A DNA stretch of 64,000 nt from Anarhynchus alexandrinus (taxonomy: Eukaryota; Chordata; Aves; Charadriiformes; Charadriidae). A program made the position numbers and the translations under genes. The notes below the pieces were generated by a model that was not told the origin of the DNA, did no database searches, and worked only from the letters and a program-made list of their open reading frames with translations. This document shows positions 49,943 through 62,000 of this stretch, in pieces; position 1 is the stretch's first letter, and every line of letters starts with the position of its first letter. The stretch spans positions 5,734,397-5,798,396 of the forward strand of contig VUYV01000035.1 of assembly GCA_008711295.1 (NCBI GenBank). The letters run 5' to 3'.

Positions 49943-52900
49943 AGACCAAACAATTTTAACACTCACTGCAGCAGCAGCTCATTTTAAAAATCTGATCGTA
50001 CTCAGCCAGCGCTAATCTGCTACCACCGAAATGAAAATAGTCATCCAGCCTTAAAAGTTCACTTACTACTTGTGGTTTGTTGTTCCAGTGAAATATATGT
50101 GGGATTTGTTGCATCACTACCACATTCCTCACAAACTCAGGGCAAAATCAGAAAAAATCCTGGACATGTAAGTTAAATGTACACAAAGCTCCCCTCAACT
50201 CAGACATAACAATATTTTCTTCTTGGTATGGAAGTCTTCACGTAAAGAAGCTAAATCTGGGAAGCTTCTGAAGTCATAAATCAGTTCTCCATTACAGGCT
50301 GTCTACTTAATTATTTGACAAGTTAATTAATCTGCTAAGCAACTGTAGAACTGCTGTTTCCTTGCTACGTGATGGAAACAAACTTTGGCAGATCCCATAG
50401 GTCTTGGCACTATAGTATCAATAGGATTCTAGAAAGTTATGTATAACAGACACTGAGGTCAAACTGCCTCCATAGGAGTAACTTGAATTGCTTATTGCCT
50501 GGAGGTGTTTATGTTGCTAATTACGTTGCTGCAGCTAACTATGGTTTGCCTGTTTAGTTGTGGGTAAGTTTTCAAGAGATGCCTTTATTCCCTTCAGAAA
50601 GATATCAAATCATGATAGGAAAGGACAGACCCTCCTACCTTGTTAGAACAATGGCATTGTCTGCCTCTCCTCAACAGACAACACAATTACAGCTGACACA
50701 ATAATTGATGCTGAAGTTTTCCAGTGAGAAAGATGGACACACATTATTATCCCATCAATCTTGTTCCACATGGTGTCTTGTATCTCTGGTTTTTCCTACT
50801 GTGGTGGTAAATTGACTGAAGCACGCCGAACAGTCTGTTTGTGTCCCCAAGGGTACCCCGTGATGGAGTGAGGGCATCTTACAGGGCACAAGAAGAAAGG
50901 TGAGCCCAGAGAAAAGATCACTCAGTGTGAATTGAAGCCAAACTTACTTCCACCACCTTCTTTGCCTGCTTATGTCTCCATTACATAGTATTCATTTCAA
51001 GGGAAACATGAGAATGTCCGACATCTACTTATTACACATGCATTGCATTACACTGAGCAACTGTTTGACCATTAACAGCAACTGCCCCTCATTCATACCC
51101 AAGTCTATCTGATTTAAATACAGACTCTGAGGAGGTATCTGCCAGGTCTGTAAGTACATGGAAACCCCAATGTGAATGAGTTATACATCTATTTGACGAC
51201 TTTCCAGTCATCTAGTATAAACTTCAGTTTTGCCCAATTTATAATAACATTTGGCACCTGCTTATGTGTATTTACTACATTTCATGTGCTTCATAATATC
51301 TACGTCCAAATCATGGACTCAAGCTTAGTCCAAACCCTACATCTACTGTTTTCTATCTCTTCTTAAAAGCAGTCTCTGTTCATATCTGAAAGATGCCTGA
51401 TTTCTACCTGTCCACTGCTTTTCGCAATAGCTGAGCAGAAAATTATTTTCTTTAGTTAATGATAATCATATGGTTGGCCTACAAATATAATCGCATATTC
51501 TGTTTAAAAAAAAAAAAAAGCCACTAAAATACAGTGTTTGGCACAGCTGTATTATTCCTGTAATGAATAATCACTAAAGATATTATTGTGGGTGCAGTTA
51601 CCATGCGGCAATGTGAATAAAATGCTTTAGATGGGAAATAGTACTTCAAGAAAATGTATGCAAGAGTACAAATGTATTACTGCCCATTAATATGTATTAA
51701 TTCAATGAAAAATGCCCGACTGAGCTGGTTTACATAGATTAGGATGGCAGGCAGTGAAAGGAAGCACTTGGACTTGGTTAAATGGGCTGTGAAGACAGGA
51801 GGAACTCGAATCCAAAGCATAGAACCGAACCACCAAGATAGGCTGTCCAGTTACGCTGGTATGGTTTGTTCCTTCTCTCATTCATATCAGTGTTTTTATT
51901 ATGATGAAGAATCAGCATTCAGTGCTCCTGATGCATTAGCTCTTCTCAGTCCTCTTGAATCTGTATTTAAAAGCTTTCTGTTTAAAAATAATAAAAATAA
52001 GACAATTCTCCCCAAGGTAGCTACTTAGCAGGAATCATCTCATTTGCTTTAGTGTCCCCAGGATGCAGAATCTGAGCTCCTGACATGCTTGTCATTGTCA
52101 AGACAACCTTATCTGTGCCTAAAATACTCAAGTAATTCACTCATTTCTCTAACTTCTGTGCACAACATACAGGGTTTGTTCCAGCTCCCCAAACTGCACC
52201 AAGTGGGGTATTCCCACAGCCTTGAGGGGGAGCTTTCATTGAGACACATCAGTGTTTCAAATTATGCCAAATGCACCTTCTGTCCGGGCATGGTTAGTTA
52301 TACATATAAAAAACAACAATTTCACTCTCCCTTCTGGCTAACAGTCTTGTTATGAGACAAACTATTATGGTAGTCATATGCTCAGCATAAGATGTAGTTT
52401 TCCCTGAGTTTATTTAAAAAACACACAGTACAACTCAAAAAATAATCCATCAATTTGGTGGCGCTTCTCAGCCCCACCTCCTGCACAAAGTCCCACTTTT
52501 GGTGTGGGGCTGGGTGACACCTTCACCCGCCTCTGCCTGTGCAAGAGGGGAGGTAATGTTGGAGAAGGTTTAGGGGAGGAAAGGCAGAATACTCATTCCA
52601 GAGGTAGCCTTGGATGGAGGGCAAGGTGGCCTAGTGTGGGTCGAGTCACCAGGGATGCGGTGTGATGAAGGAAGAAGAACCCAGAGAATTTGGGGGGGGG
52701 GGTCTCTGGACTCAGGATTACTAGAATATGAACAGACAACAGATGTTTGGAGGCAAAATATTCACATGATGGGTTTTGAGGAAACAGGGATGTATCCTGC
52801 AGTGTACATGGATTTTCTTCATACTGCTCTGTATCAGGGTACGGATGAGTTACTACCAGGAATGTCCCTTGGAGATTTTTACCAGCAAAGTAAGAAACAT

Positions 52901-54779
52901 CCCGATCAAAAACAAAACTCTGCTGCGAAATGCCCATGTTCAAAGCAGGATCAGATCAAGATTAGGCAAGAACCTAGAAGCAAAACTCTGTTGCACCGAT
53001 TCTTTAAGGAACAAAGTTACAACAGCTCTAAGGCTCAGTTTAGAGATCTCTGTTACAGTGATAATCATATTTGTTCCAAGAGACACCTACTGTTCTTCCA
53101 TGTTCTGGGTAAAGGTTTAGGACAAGAGATGTGTTGGTGACCTACAAACTGGGGCTGAGCGTGTTAAAGCTGGCCTGCTAGCCTCACATAATACCTGTGT
53201 GTCTCCAGCAACTTCAGTGGAGTCCTTGCTCCAAAAGATGAGGATTTATATCAGTTTGAGATCAGAGTCAGCCTTTGTGAAAGCAATCAGAACAGGTCTA
53301 TCTCTTGCATGCATGGTAGCTGCTAATTCTGCATGGACAAAGCTGGTGAAGTTAAATATGAAACAGCTCTGCCTTGGAACAGCACCATGTGTCATCTTCA
53401 TTTAACCCATTTTGTATATAAAGTCCTCCAGATATGACCAGTAAAAGACCTGATATTTCAGCAGCCTTTATTTGCATAAACCAACTTAATTTTAACACTC
53501 AGAACTTGTTCCATTGCACTTTCATATTGGCACAGCAGAATATAAGCATGCCTGAAAGACAGAAAGACAAAAAGGAAGGCCTTAGATTTTAAAAAAAAAT
53601 CTTTATAGATTACATTGCTAGGACACAAAGTTTATCCAAACCAGTGAAAATTTATACTATAAATGGCTACAAAGGATTTACTATCTTCTATGCCAAAACA
53701 GCCCCATAAATTGTATGTCTAATCCCCAGTCTTGCCCACATCCTCATCCAATTTCATCTGCCTTGCATAAAACTTAGTAATCTCTCAACAAACACAGCTG
53801 ACCAGCATGAGAGCAAAGAGTGGGGTCCCTGTAGTATGCTAAATCCCCTCCCTCCAGTAAAATCCGATGGGATCTTTAATGACCACTTCTTATCTAGGAA
53901 TTTTTGAAATTATGGAGCTTGGATCATTCTTTCCACCTATGTTTTTATGCACAGGGTTCCCAGGGCTCTAGTGACATTCTAATAAGTGTATTGAATTTTG
54001 AGCTATTCAAGGGATTTTGTATATTATTTATGAGAATGGGTTGATTTGTCTCTCATGCGAAGGAATATATGTAAAATTGAGTTTTGTTGTGGTTGTTTCT
54101 TTGCTCAATGTCTCTGATATGCTTATGGCTTCATAACAATTTCAATATATTATTGCCAAAGATATTGTAAAATAGGGAGACATTATCCTTCATGTCATAA
54201 TTCTTTCTCTGCTGAATAAGCTCAAAAGCTTTTTTTGTTTGTTTGTTTATTGATCCTTACTTTGGAACATAGTAAATTAAGTGAATGCTTTTAAACAAGA
54301 GGCCAAATTCCCTTGTAGTTTCACCAAAATGGACTTCAATTAGCAATGCTTCTGTGACTGTGCTATGATGCTGTTCACGGGCAGGTTATGACATTGTCAA
54401 CAAATCCGTGAAACTTAAGCTCCTGTTATTATAATCTTGAGCTAAAAAATATAGATTTCTTGTGCATAAGCCTTGTTCCCTATATAATGGGAGTTTCAGC
54501 CAATGTGGTCAGAAATAGCGCTGACATGAAACACCTGCAAGTTACATTGGCATTGTAAGACAGATCAGTCTCAAAAAAAGTCTGGGAAATGGAGGGAAGG
54601 GGAAAAGAGCAGAAAATACAGGGTCTTCGAAATGTCCTAATTTCTGCCATCCCATTGTTCCAGCTCTGCAGCAAAAGGATATTTGTGACCCACTGCCTGA
54701 CATGCCCTCAAAGCCAGAATCTGTTGTGGTCAAAATTAGATAGTTATGGACACAAAAGGAGATGGTTTCCATCTGCTGT
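49943..54779. other. Intergenic DNA, no gene seen
   Basis: No recognisable gene. The block 50470-50600 with GCTAATTACGTTGCTGCAGC may be a conserved element. A poly-A run of 13 lies near 51507-51520 and a G-run of ten near 52692-52701. The 176-codon plus-strand frame at 52610-53140 is overlapped by a 116-codon frame on the other strand and shows no family resemblance. Confidence 0.55.
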
Positions 54780-55085
54780 TATTTCACTGTGGAAAATATG
54801 AACAGGGAATTATCATGCAGTGGCTCTTTCAATAAGAGAATGAGGGGTTATCAAATAAATTTAGTTGATGGCAAGTTCAAAACATACCTCAGGAGATTAC
54901 TCTGCACACAATACATGGTTGAACTCCTTGGCACGACATGTTGTGGATGCTAAATCTTTATATGGGTTCAAAAAGTGGCTGGATAAATAAAGAGAGAAAA
55001 TTCTGTAAGGGATTATTAAATATAAGGATATCACCTCTAGTTCAGGAAGTCCGTCACCTGCAAGCTGTCTTTCAGAATGAAAGGT
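54780..55085 (+). mobile_element. Ancient CR1 LINE, C-terminal ORF2 remnant
   Basis: Two overlapping frames spell the C-terminal end of a CR1-type ORF2. The first holds INLVDGKFKTYLRR and CTQYMVELLGTTC (54870-54950). After a frameshift the second holds MLWMLNLYMGSKSGWINK, matching the usual pattern of a plain W-LP segment followed by 'ea-sl--Fk-kldkw' near the end of the protein. The nucleotide block 'ctccttggcacgacatgttgtggatgctaaa' near 54921-54951 is the best-matching part. The frameshift and divergence show an old, dead copy. Upstream RT motifs are not seen. Confidence 0.6.
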
Positions 55086-56639
55086 GCTCTGACACCATCC
55101 ACAGCCAATTTGCTGCTAATGGCCAAGCTTAAAGAGTGCTTGATAGAAATAACATCTCAGCTAATCTTTAAATGACTTCTAAATTCATAATAGCAGGGAC
55201 TGCCAGTAGAAAAGTTTACGCCTTCTCTGATGAAAGGCTGAAGTTGCTCCAAAATGCAGCTGTGTTGACATTACAGCAGTGTCTTGATCTGTTGATGCAT
55301 ATAGCAGGGACAGAGCCCTACAGGGCTGTGCAGTGTGCAATCCCTGCCACAGTCATGCTGTTTGTAAACTCACAGCAGGATGGTCCCTGATTTTACTCTA
55401 CTTGGGTTTACTCTATTTTTGCATTTACACTGCTTGCTCTGCATTATCTGTTTACGAAATGGATTCCCAGTCCAGGGTGTTGAATTGATGTTTTATGGAT
55501 TAGTATAGAAGGTGAATTCTCTGAGTCTGCTCTATATAGTCATCCCTATTTATCTTACTGATGTGAATTTCACCTCTTGTCCCCTATCACTCAAAAAGAT
55601 GCCCTTTAGGGTTTTTTACCCTATTTCGAAATATTTTCTTACTATTCAAAGATTATTCCTTTGTCTTGTTTGTTTGTTTTCTTCTTTCTTCTTCTACTAA
55701 CGGCTAAACAGCTGCAGCAGCATGCAACTTCGGAGCACCCTGCTGTTGTTCTCAAAAACAAAACAATCTGTACTTAAATCAATTTTCTTGTAAACTCCTC
55801 CTTCCCTGCCTCCAGCCTGCTAAACTGTTCATGCCCATTGGCATCATGTCAATCTGCTTTTCCAATTGAGAGATCACTATCGGCGCTAACTAACCCACTA
55901 CAAACTGAGGCTGCAGGCTATGCCTAGGGAAGCAAAAATAACGTCTCTGACCCCATCAGCTAACTACATTTTATTGGAGCAACACGATTTAGACTGACCA
56001 CTGAGGTCTGGATGAAAGGCAAGGTCATTTTAAAAGGTGAATAATACGTTGCTGTCATTGGGGTGCAGGAATCACGTCTGGAACCCATATTAAAGGGAAT
56101 CTCGCAGCTATCAGAGAGTTGTGAATATTGTATTTCAGTCTGAGCCCAATGTACCTAACCGCAATGCAAAAATATGTGCTAGAAATCAGCTTCAGTTGGT
56201 AAGATATAAGACACTGAGAATGAACACAAATAATTCTAAGCCAAGGCACCAGCAGGGGACTGATAGAACGTATAACCAGGAGACTGGCTGTTTGTTTCCT
56301 TATTCATACTGTTTTATGATTTCATTTCTCTGTTCTGATTAAAAAGGGACTAAAAAACAGTGCTGGAGACTGAACATTTTGGGCATGTGCAGTTCAAGTC
56401 TCCCCAAAACAGCTCTGCCGCAACCAATCCCTTTCCATCTTTAAATTAGCAGGCTTTTTAAAAACCGTTGCTCCTAACAGAAGTTCACTATTCTGGTAGA
56501 ATGACATCGTTCTCTGAAATCTCAGCCGGGTGAGTCTGTGAATATCTTTTACCAACAGGTTCCTTCTAGTACCAGCCTTGTCCTTTAGGTTAAAGTGCTT
56601 TTGCCCTCTCCTGGTGTTTACAGCACTACAGTTATCTCA
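55086..56639. other. Intergenic DNA, no gene seen
   Basis: No gene recognised. Short frames of 62-73 codons only. Pyrimidine-rich sequence lies at about 55660-55700. No repeat family identified between the two CR1 fossils. Confidence 0.6.
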
Positions 56640-57600
56640 GTGTTCAATTTTTTAGGCTGTACAAGCCAGGTCTTCCTAATTCTTCTGGTAGGACTAGCTC
56701 TCCATTCTCTCAGTCACGTTGACCTGTTCCACAGTTGCTCCATTTTGAATCCAACACTTCTTGACCATCTGCCACCGGATCAGGAGATCTGACCTTGCAC
56801 AATAGCATCAATACTTTTCTGTTTCAAGTAGACTTACACCAGCTGCTATACTCAAGCCTAACATTGACCTTTTTAATGGTGATGTCATATTGGTGGGTGA
56901 TTGCTATCTTGTCATCAACTGTTACACCTACGTTTTTCTCCTTTTATATCTTTTCCAAGTGGCAGATTCCCAGATCATAGTAAAAAATATAGCTGCTGTT
57001 ACCTAAATACGTGCCATAGCATTCTATACTAGTAGATCCCAACCTGTTTCTGTTATTCCAACACTCAAAATCACCTAACTCTTCTTATGATAGGCCAACC
57101 CTTCTTCCCATTTGCAATGTTTTACAAGTTTGTACCCACAGAAAAATGTTATACGTACTTTTTGTAGACAGAGCATTCATGAAAGTTTAAGCCAGATTAG
57201 ACTCCAGGAAGCTCCTTTAGGACTCCCATTACTGCCCTCCTTTCCACCTGATGCTTCTCCCTTTAAAACCTACTGTTGTTTCCCCTTCAGCTGTTTCCTT
57301 GTTTGCATTACAGTTCCTGTGCTAAACCCCATATTTTCCAACAAAACTAATAATTTCTCTTGCAGCACCATATCGAATGCTTCACTGAAATCCAGATAGA
57401 TTAGATCTACTGCATTTCCTTTGTCTAGAAAATCAATTATCTTATTAAAGAAGGATATCGAGTTAGTCTGGCACTCTTTGTGTCTTTGGTAAACCTATCT
57501 AACATTTTATCCCATTTTACGTTTACTTCCATGTCTCTAATTATTCCCTCCTTAAGAATTTACTCTAAAACCTTTGTGTAGTCATCTCTATTTGTGATCC
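56640..57600 (-). mobile_element. Ancient CR1-related LINE reverse transcriptase fossil
   Basis: On the minus strand the RT motifs of CR1-type elements appear in order despite stops and frameshifts. Motif A reads IYLDFSEAFDMV (57366-57405), with the catalytic Asp kept. A degraded motif B reads GSPKGASW (57204-57227) where GVPQGSVL is expected. Further downstream VGVTVDDKIAITHQYDI (56880-56937) matches the block usually reading LGVTIDDKL. Nucleotide stretches such as 'ctgaaatccagatagattagatctactgcatttcctttgtc' are shared with an old amniote CR1/L3-like lineage I know from reptile genomes. Motif C is not recognisable. The fossil is about 1 kb and noncoding. Confidence 0.75.
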
Positions 57601-58875
57601 AAGTGGCTTTGACCTTGGTTTGCAGGGACCCTACACAATGTGGTTCATTGTTTCGACTCAAGATTTAGGTGCCAGTGTCCATGCAGTACCATGATGTGCA
57701 CTCATATCTGTGCACGGGGAGTGCAACAGGAGAACTAGAGCAATGAAGGGCTAAAACCATCAGGAATTCGGGAAGATGTAAAGAAAGCATCATAAATCCT
57801 TGACCTATTCTTACGCTCTTTTTTAGACCCTGCCCAAGACAGCTGCCCCTGTGCAGCTATTTCAGTAGTCTTCTGATGAGGATGTTCTGAGTTTACTCTG
57901 CTTCCACCAAAGTGTACATTGCACTAAAAAAACAGGGTTTCACAGGGTGAAGGTTCTGTCACAAATAAGCATCTTCAAATCTACTGAGACCAACTGAATT
58001 ATACCCATTCATCTGTTCTGTCTTTGGTCCCAAAGGGAAATTCATGTGTGACAAAAGCATCTTCTACACCTTTGCTTGAATTTTGCTAGCCGCTCCACGT
58101 CCTTCAGAAGAACAGGACTCGTAGTTTTCTTTGCTGAGGGAACACCTCAGCGATAAATATTGTTCTTTTTTTTTTCTCTTTTCTCTTGTCGCTCTTTTCT
58201 GTCCCATGAAATACACTATCCTCATCCTATTGAAGTGGCTGTAAATGGAAGTCTGTCAGTGCTGCCATTATAAGCCCTATTTTTAAACAGTTTGTCGTTC
58301 AAAAGCAAAGATTCATTTCCTCTCCTCAACACAAATGATGCTGGGTGAAAAACATCAGGCACAGGCTACTGTCTAAAATATAGTTCCTCTGAATTTTTAA
58401 ACATAACCATAAGCATTGTTGAGCAGAAATGGGCCAATAAGACTCCAATATAGAGAGACACCACCATTTCACCCTATGAAGCCAGATGCAACACTGGAGT
58501 GGAAACCGGAGTCTAAAATAATGAATATTGTAATTATCCTTTATCCTGCAAACAGCCTTAACTGGATTCCCATAGTCAGGCTCCTTCAGAGTTTGGGAGA
58601 TGCATGAACCAGATCTGGTTTTGTAATCTGTGCTCATAGAAAAAGGAATTATTTCAGCTCTTTCTAAAGCAGGCAGAAATAGCAGAATTTCCAGGAACCA
58701 CAGAGAGACAAAGAGCAGAACACAGTGTCAATAACTCCACATAAATTTAAACCTCTGCATAAGCTTTTGGATTCTATTGGGATGAACAGGGAAGAGAGAG
58801 CGATCCAGGAATGAAAGAGAGAAATTTGACCTGCATCGTAGATGGATGATCTGTTGGTAGAAGAGTAAATGTAGG
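57601..58875. other. Intergenic DNA, no gene seen
   Basis: No gene or repeat recognised. A T-rich tract with CTTTTCTCTTTTCTC lies at about 58163-58190. The 103-codon minus frame at 58326-58637 has no known domain. Confidence 0.6.
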
Positions 58876-59014
58876 ATAGTCAAATGGCAGTTAACCTCCC
58901 TGCGTCCAGATTTCTCATCCGTAAAATAATAACGATACTTGCCTTTGTGAAGTACTTTGAGATCTGTGGTGGAAAAGTGATGCATAAAGACAGACATTGT
59001 TATTTCAAATGGAC
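58876..59014 (+). mobile_element. MIR/CORE-SINE-like remnant, plus orientation
   Basis: The sequence 'cagttaacctccctgcgtcc', 'tttctcatccgtaaaataataacgatacttgcc' and 'ctttgtgaagtactttgagatctg' follows the MIR-type core. It ends in the CTTTGTAAAGTGCTTTGAGATCT-type 3' tail and 'attgttattt'. This is the clearest of the four SINE remnants in the window. Confidence 0.65.
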
Positions 59015-62000
59015 AGAGAATAGCGGGTGTCATAGATCTGGAATTACACAATAGACAAACAGTGCAGGGAGAATAGTGGGAGTCAGCAGTGCCCTATAGT
59101 TTGTTGTAGCTTTAATAATGTTGGTGGCTTTCCTATTGAAGTGCAATATTTCAGGTAATTACTCCATTGCTCACTTATCAGGGAGGGGATGAGAAACAGT
59201 TTATTTTGCTGGAAGGACATAACTGGAGCCAAACAAAATAACCTGGTGTGGAACAATTAGAAAATTCATTTAGTCTATGCAGCTTTCCTAGACAAATTCC
59301 CAAACACTTTTGTTTGTTTGGAGGATTTACCTATTTTCTCAGCCATCAGTGACTTTCTGCAACACCAACACGAGTTGCCCTTTGGGGAAAACACTTTTCC
59401 TTCACCAAAAAAATCTACATATTTCCCTGTGGAGGATGGCATCTTTCATGCGATTCCTTATCAGGCTGTTTGTACCCATATCTACCTCTCACACATCACT
59501 CCCAGCCTGTCCCAGGATACAGTCTTGCGGGAGCCACGGCCCCATCCTGGCTGACCCCCTGCTGCTTCCAGGGCTCGTGCCTGACCTTGCACGGTGCCTC
59601 CTTTCATCTTCCCCTGCACTCCAGCCCAGTGCTTACTGAAGGAAATCAGAGTGAAATACAGCTGAGCAGATTAATATCCATTGTGAAGGGATGTGGGGAA
59701 TATGCAATCATACAGCCTGGATGCATGGCAGCTCCATGTGTGACAGGAGAGGAAAATCAAAGTGAAAAGCGCATGCATCAGAGGGACAGCAGCCAGGGCC
59801 CTTTGATTAGTCTATACAGAGCATGCCTGGAAAAAATTAGGGGGCATTCTTGTCTGAACAGTGGCACTAAGGTCAGGCCACAGCTCACACCAGCACCAAC
59901 CCCAAGCAAAACCCATCGCTCACGCGTCAGCTAAGCAAAGTTTGTGGAAGCTGCCAGGATGATGGCCCCATGTGAAAACACATCCCCCTGCAGACTGCAT
60001 AGGGGAGGAAAAATCAGTGCAATGTGTTCAGTGCAATGATATAAGTCCAGAATAACTTCACAAGTGGAAATGCACAGTCCTCTTTATATCCCGGACCTCA
60101 TGGCTCAAAAAGTATTTCAGATGTTCACACATCTAAAACTAGGCAAAGATTTCAACCTCTGAAGCTCTTGAGTTCATCCACAAGGAGATAAATGATCTCC
60201 TCTATCAAATGTATTTGGAGAGGGCTAGAGGGGAGAGTTTAGTGACACTGCTTTGCCACAGGCTGTTCTCAGTGCTGAAGGGAGAAACCCAGAGAATGAC
60301 AGCGAGAAGGCAACGGAGGAGCATGTACACACGCACACCCTTCGCCAGCCCCAGGTGAGCTGCCATCTCCGCTGGTCGCCTGCTCTCCTGCCCACTGCAA
60401 CGCTGGGCCCCAGCCGGGAAATTGCCACCTAACACGTGCACAATCATGGGTATTTCACGTAGCTTTCCAAATCCCTGGCTGGATAATGATGGAGCAGGCG
60501 CATCAGGCTAGGCCGTCCAGCTGAGCTAAGTACACATCTGAAGAACGGTGTTGAGGACAATGAGACAGCTGAGAAAAGCGGTTCTGCCAGTGTTGCTCAA
60601 TCGCCTGCAGATCAGCTAGCTCAGATCAGGCAGGGGCTCCTTCCCTCAATGCCGTCTCAAATCCCCACCTAGGCAAGGCATTGTGAGGTGCCCGTGATGA
60701 TGCATGAGTTAGAGGATACCAAGAGACTGGCTTTTTTCTCCGTGTGCCCATAGGTCCATTGAAGTCTCCATCTCCAGGCTTTTCTCAGCCATACCCACCT
60801 GCCGGTGTGTTACACACCCAGGAAAACTTTTGCTGCTGACCTATGGTCAGTGGTGCTCCCTCCACCCTGCAGACTGGCAGATCAACAATCTGCCATGGCT
60901 TTCTAACTCATCCCCAGTCCTCCTTTGCAAAACCCATGTGGCTCCTCCATTGGTAGAATTGTACTCGTCTGGGAAACCACTATTTCCCCTCACCCCCTTC
61001 TTTCACTTATATTTTGCATAAGGAAGAAAGAAACACTTAGGATAAAATACAAAACATTCCCATAAAATTTGTATCACTCCCTTCAGGCCCTTCTCCCCAA
61101 ACTGAAACTAAACACAGCTAAAGCCAGTCTGCTGGTTGGAACAAATACAAATAACTTAAAGCAAGGTATGATAAATCAAGCCCAGGTTGCTCTCATCCTG
61201 CAGTCTGGATGAGGTGACTATCTCCTGTCTATGATGGCATTAGCAGGACATTTTTATGTACCAAATTACAAGGGATTCATGATCACTGAACAGAGATGTT
61301 ATTGTAAAGCCTAGGGATGACTTCCTGAAACTTTAGCTAAAACAGCTCTGCACTGTGTCCAAGAAACAGCTGCCTGATCTCTTCCATTTGTGGAATCATT
61401 TTTAGATCAAAAAGACATTTTGGGATTACTTGCTTTCAGTGGGCAATGCAGATTTGGTAACAGCAACTTTTTGCAAATTTATATTTGTTTCACTGAATCC
61501 TTCCCAGAGGCTGGAGGGGGAATTTAGAAACTTCATTTTGACATTGAATTTGTTATTTGAATCTAAATGTTTCATTTTGCCACTTCCAAACAAAATATTT
61601 TGATCTTTCCATTGTAAATTTAGTTTGGTTAGAAATTGCCTTCCATTTTATTTTGAAAGGTGTGCTCAAAACCCAGCTGTTACCTCTTATAAAGGGACAA
61701 AAGAAATGTTTTGCTCAAACCAAGATGCTATGTTTTTCCCTTTACTTTTGGCTTGAAAATAAATGGTCAAAAACAACACAAAAAAGAACTGTTCTTGCTA
61801 GTGAACTGAAAATTCAATTACCTGGAAAGCTCTTATTCTCATTTCAGTATAAGGTCTTGTCCGCAGAGGGAGGTGAGTGTGCAGTGCACTCTAGCATGCA
61901 TTTACAACCCAACCTTTGCATAAAACCTCACCGAGATGGATGCCCTCCATTGAGGACAAAGTTAGACCATTAGAAGATAAGCCTGATCAAAGGCAGAATG

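Noticed and set aside
52610..53140. 176-codon plus-strand open frame
   Set aside because: It is overlapped by a 116-codon frame on the opposite strand, begins in a G-rich low-complexity stretch and resembles no protein family; best explained by chance.
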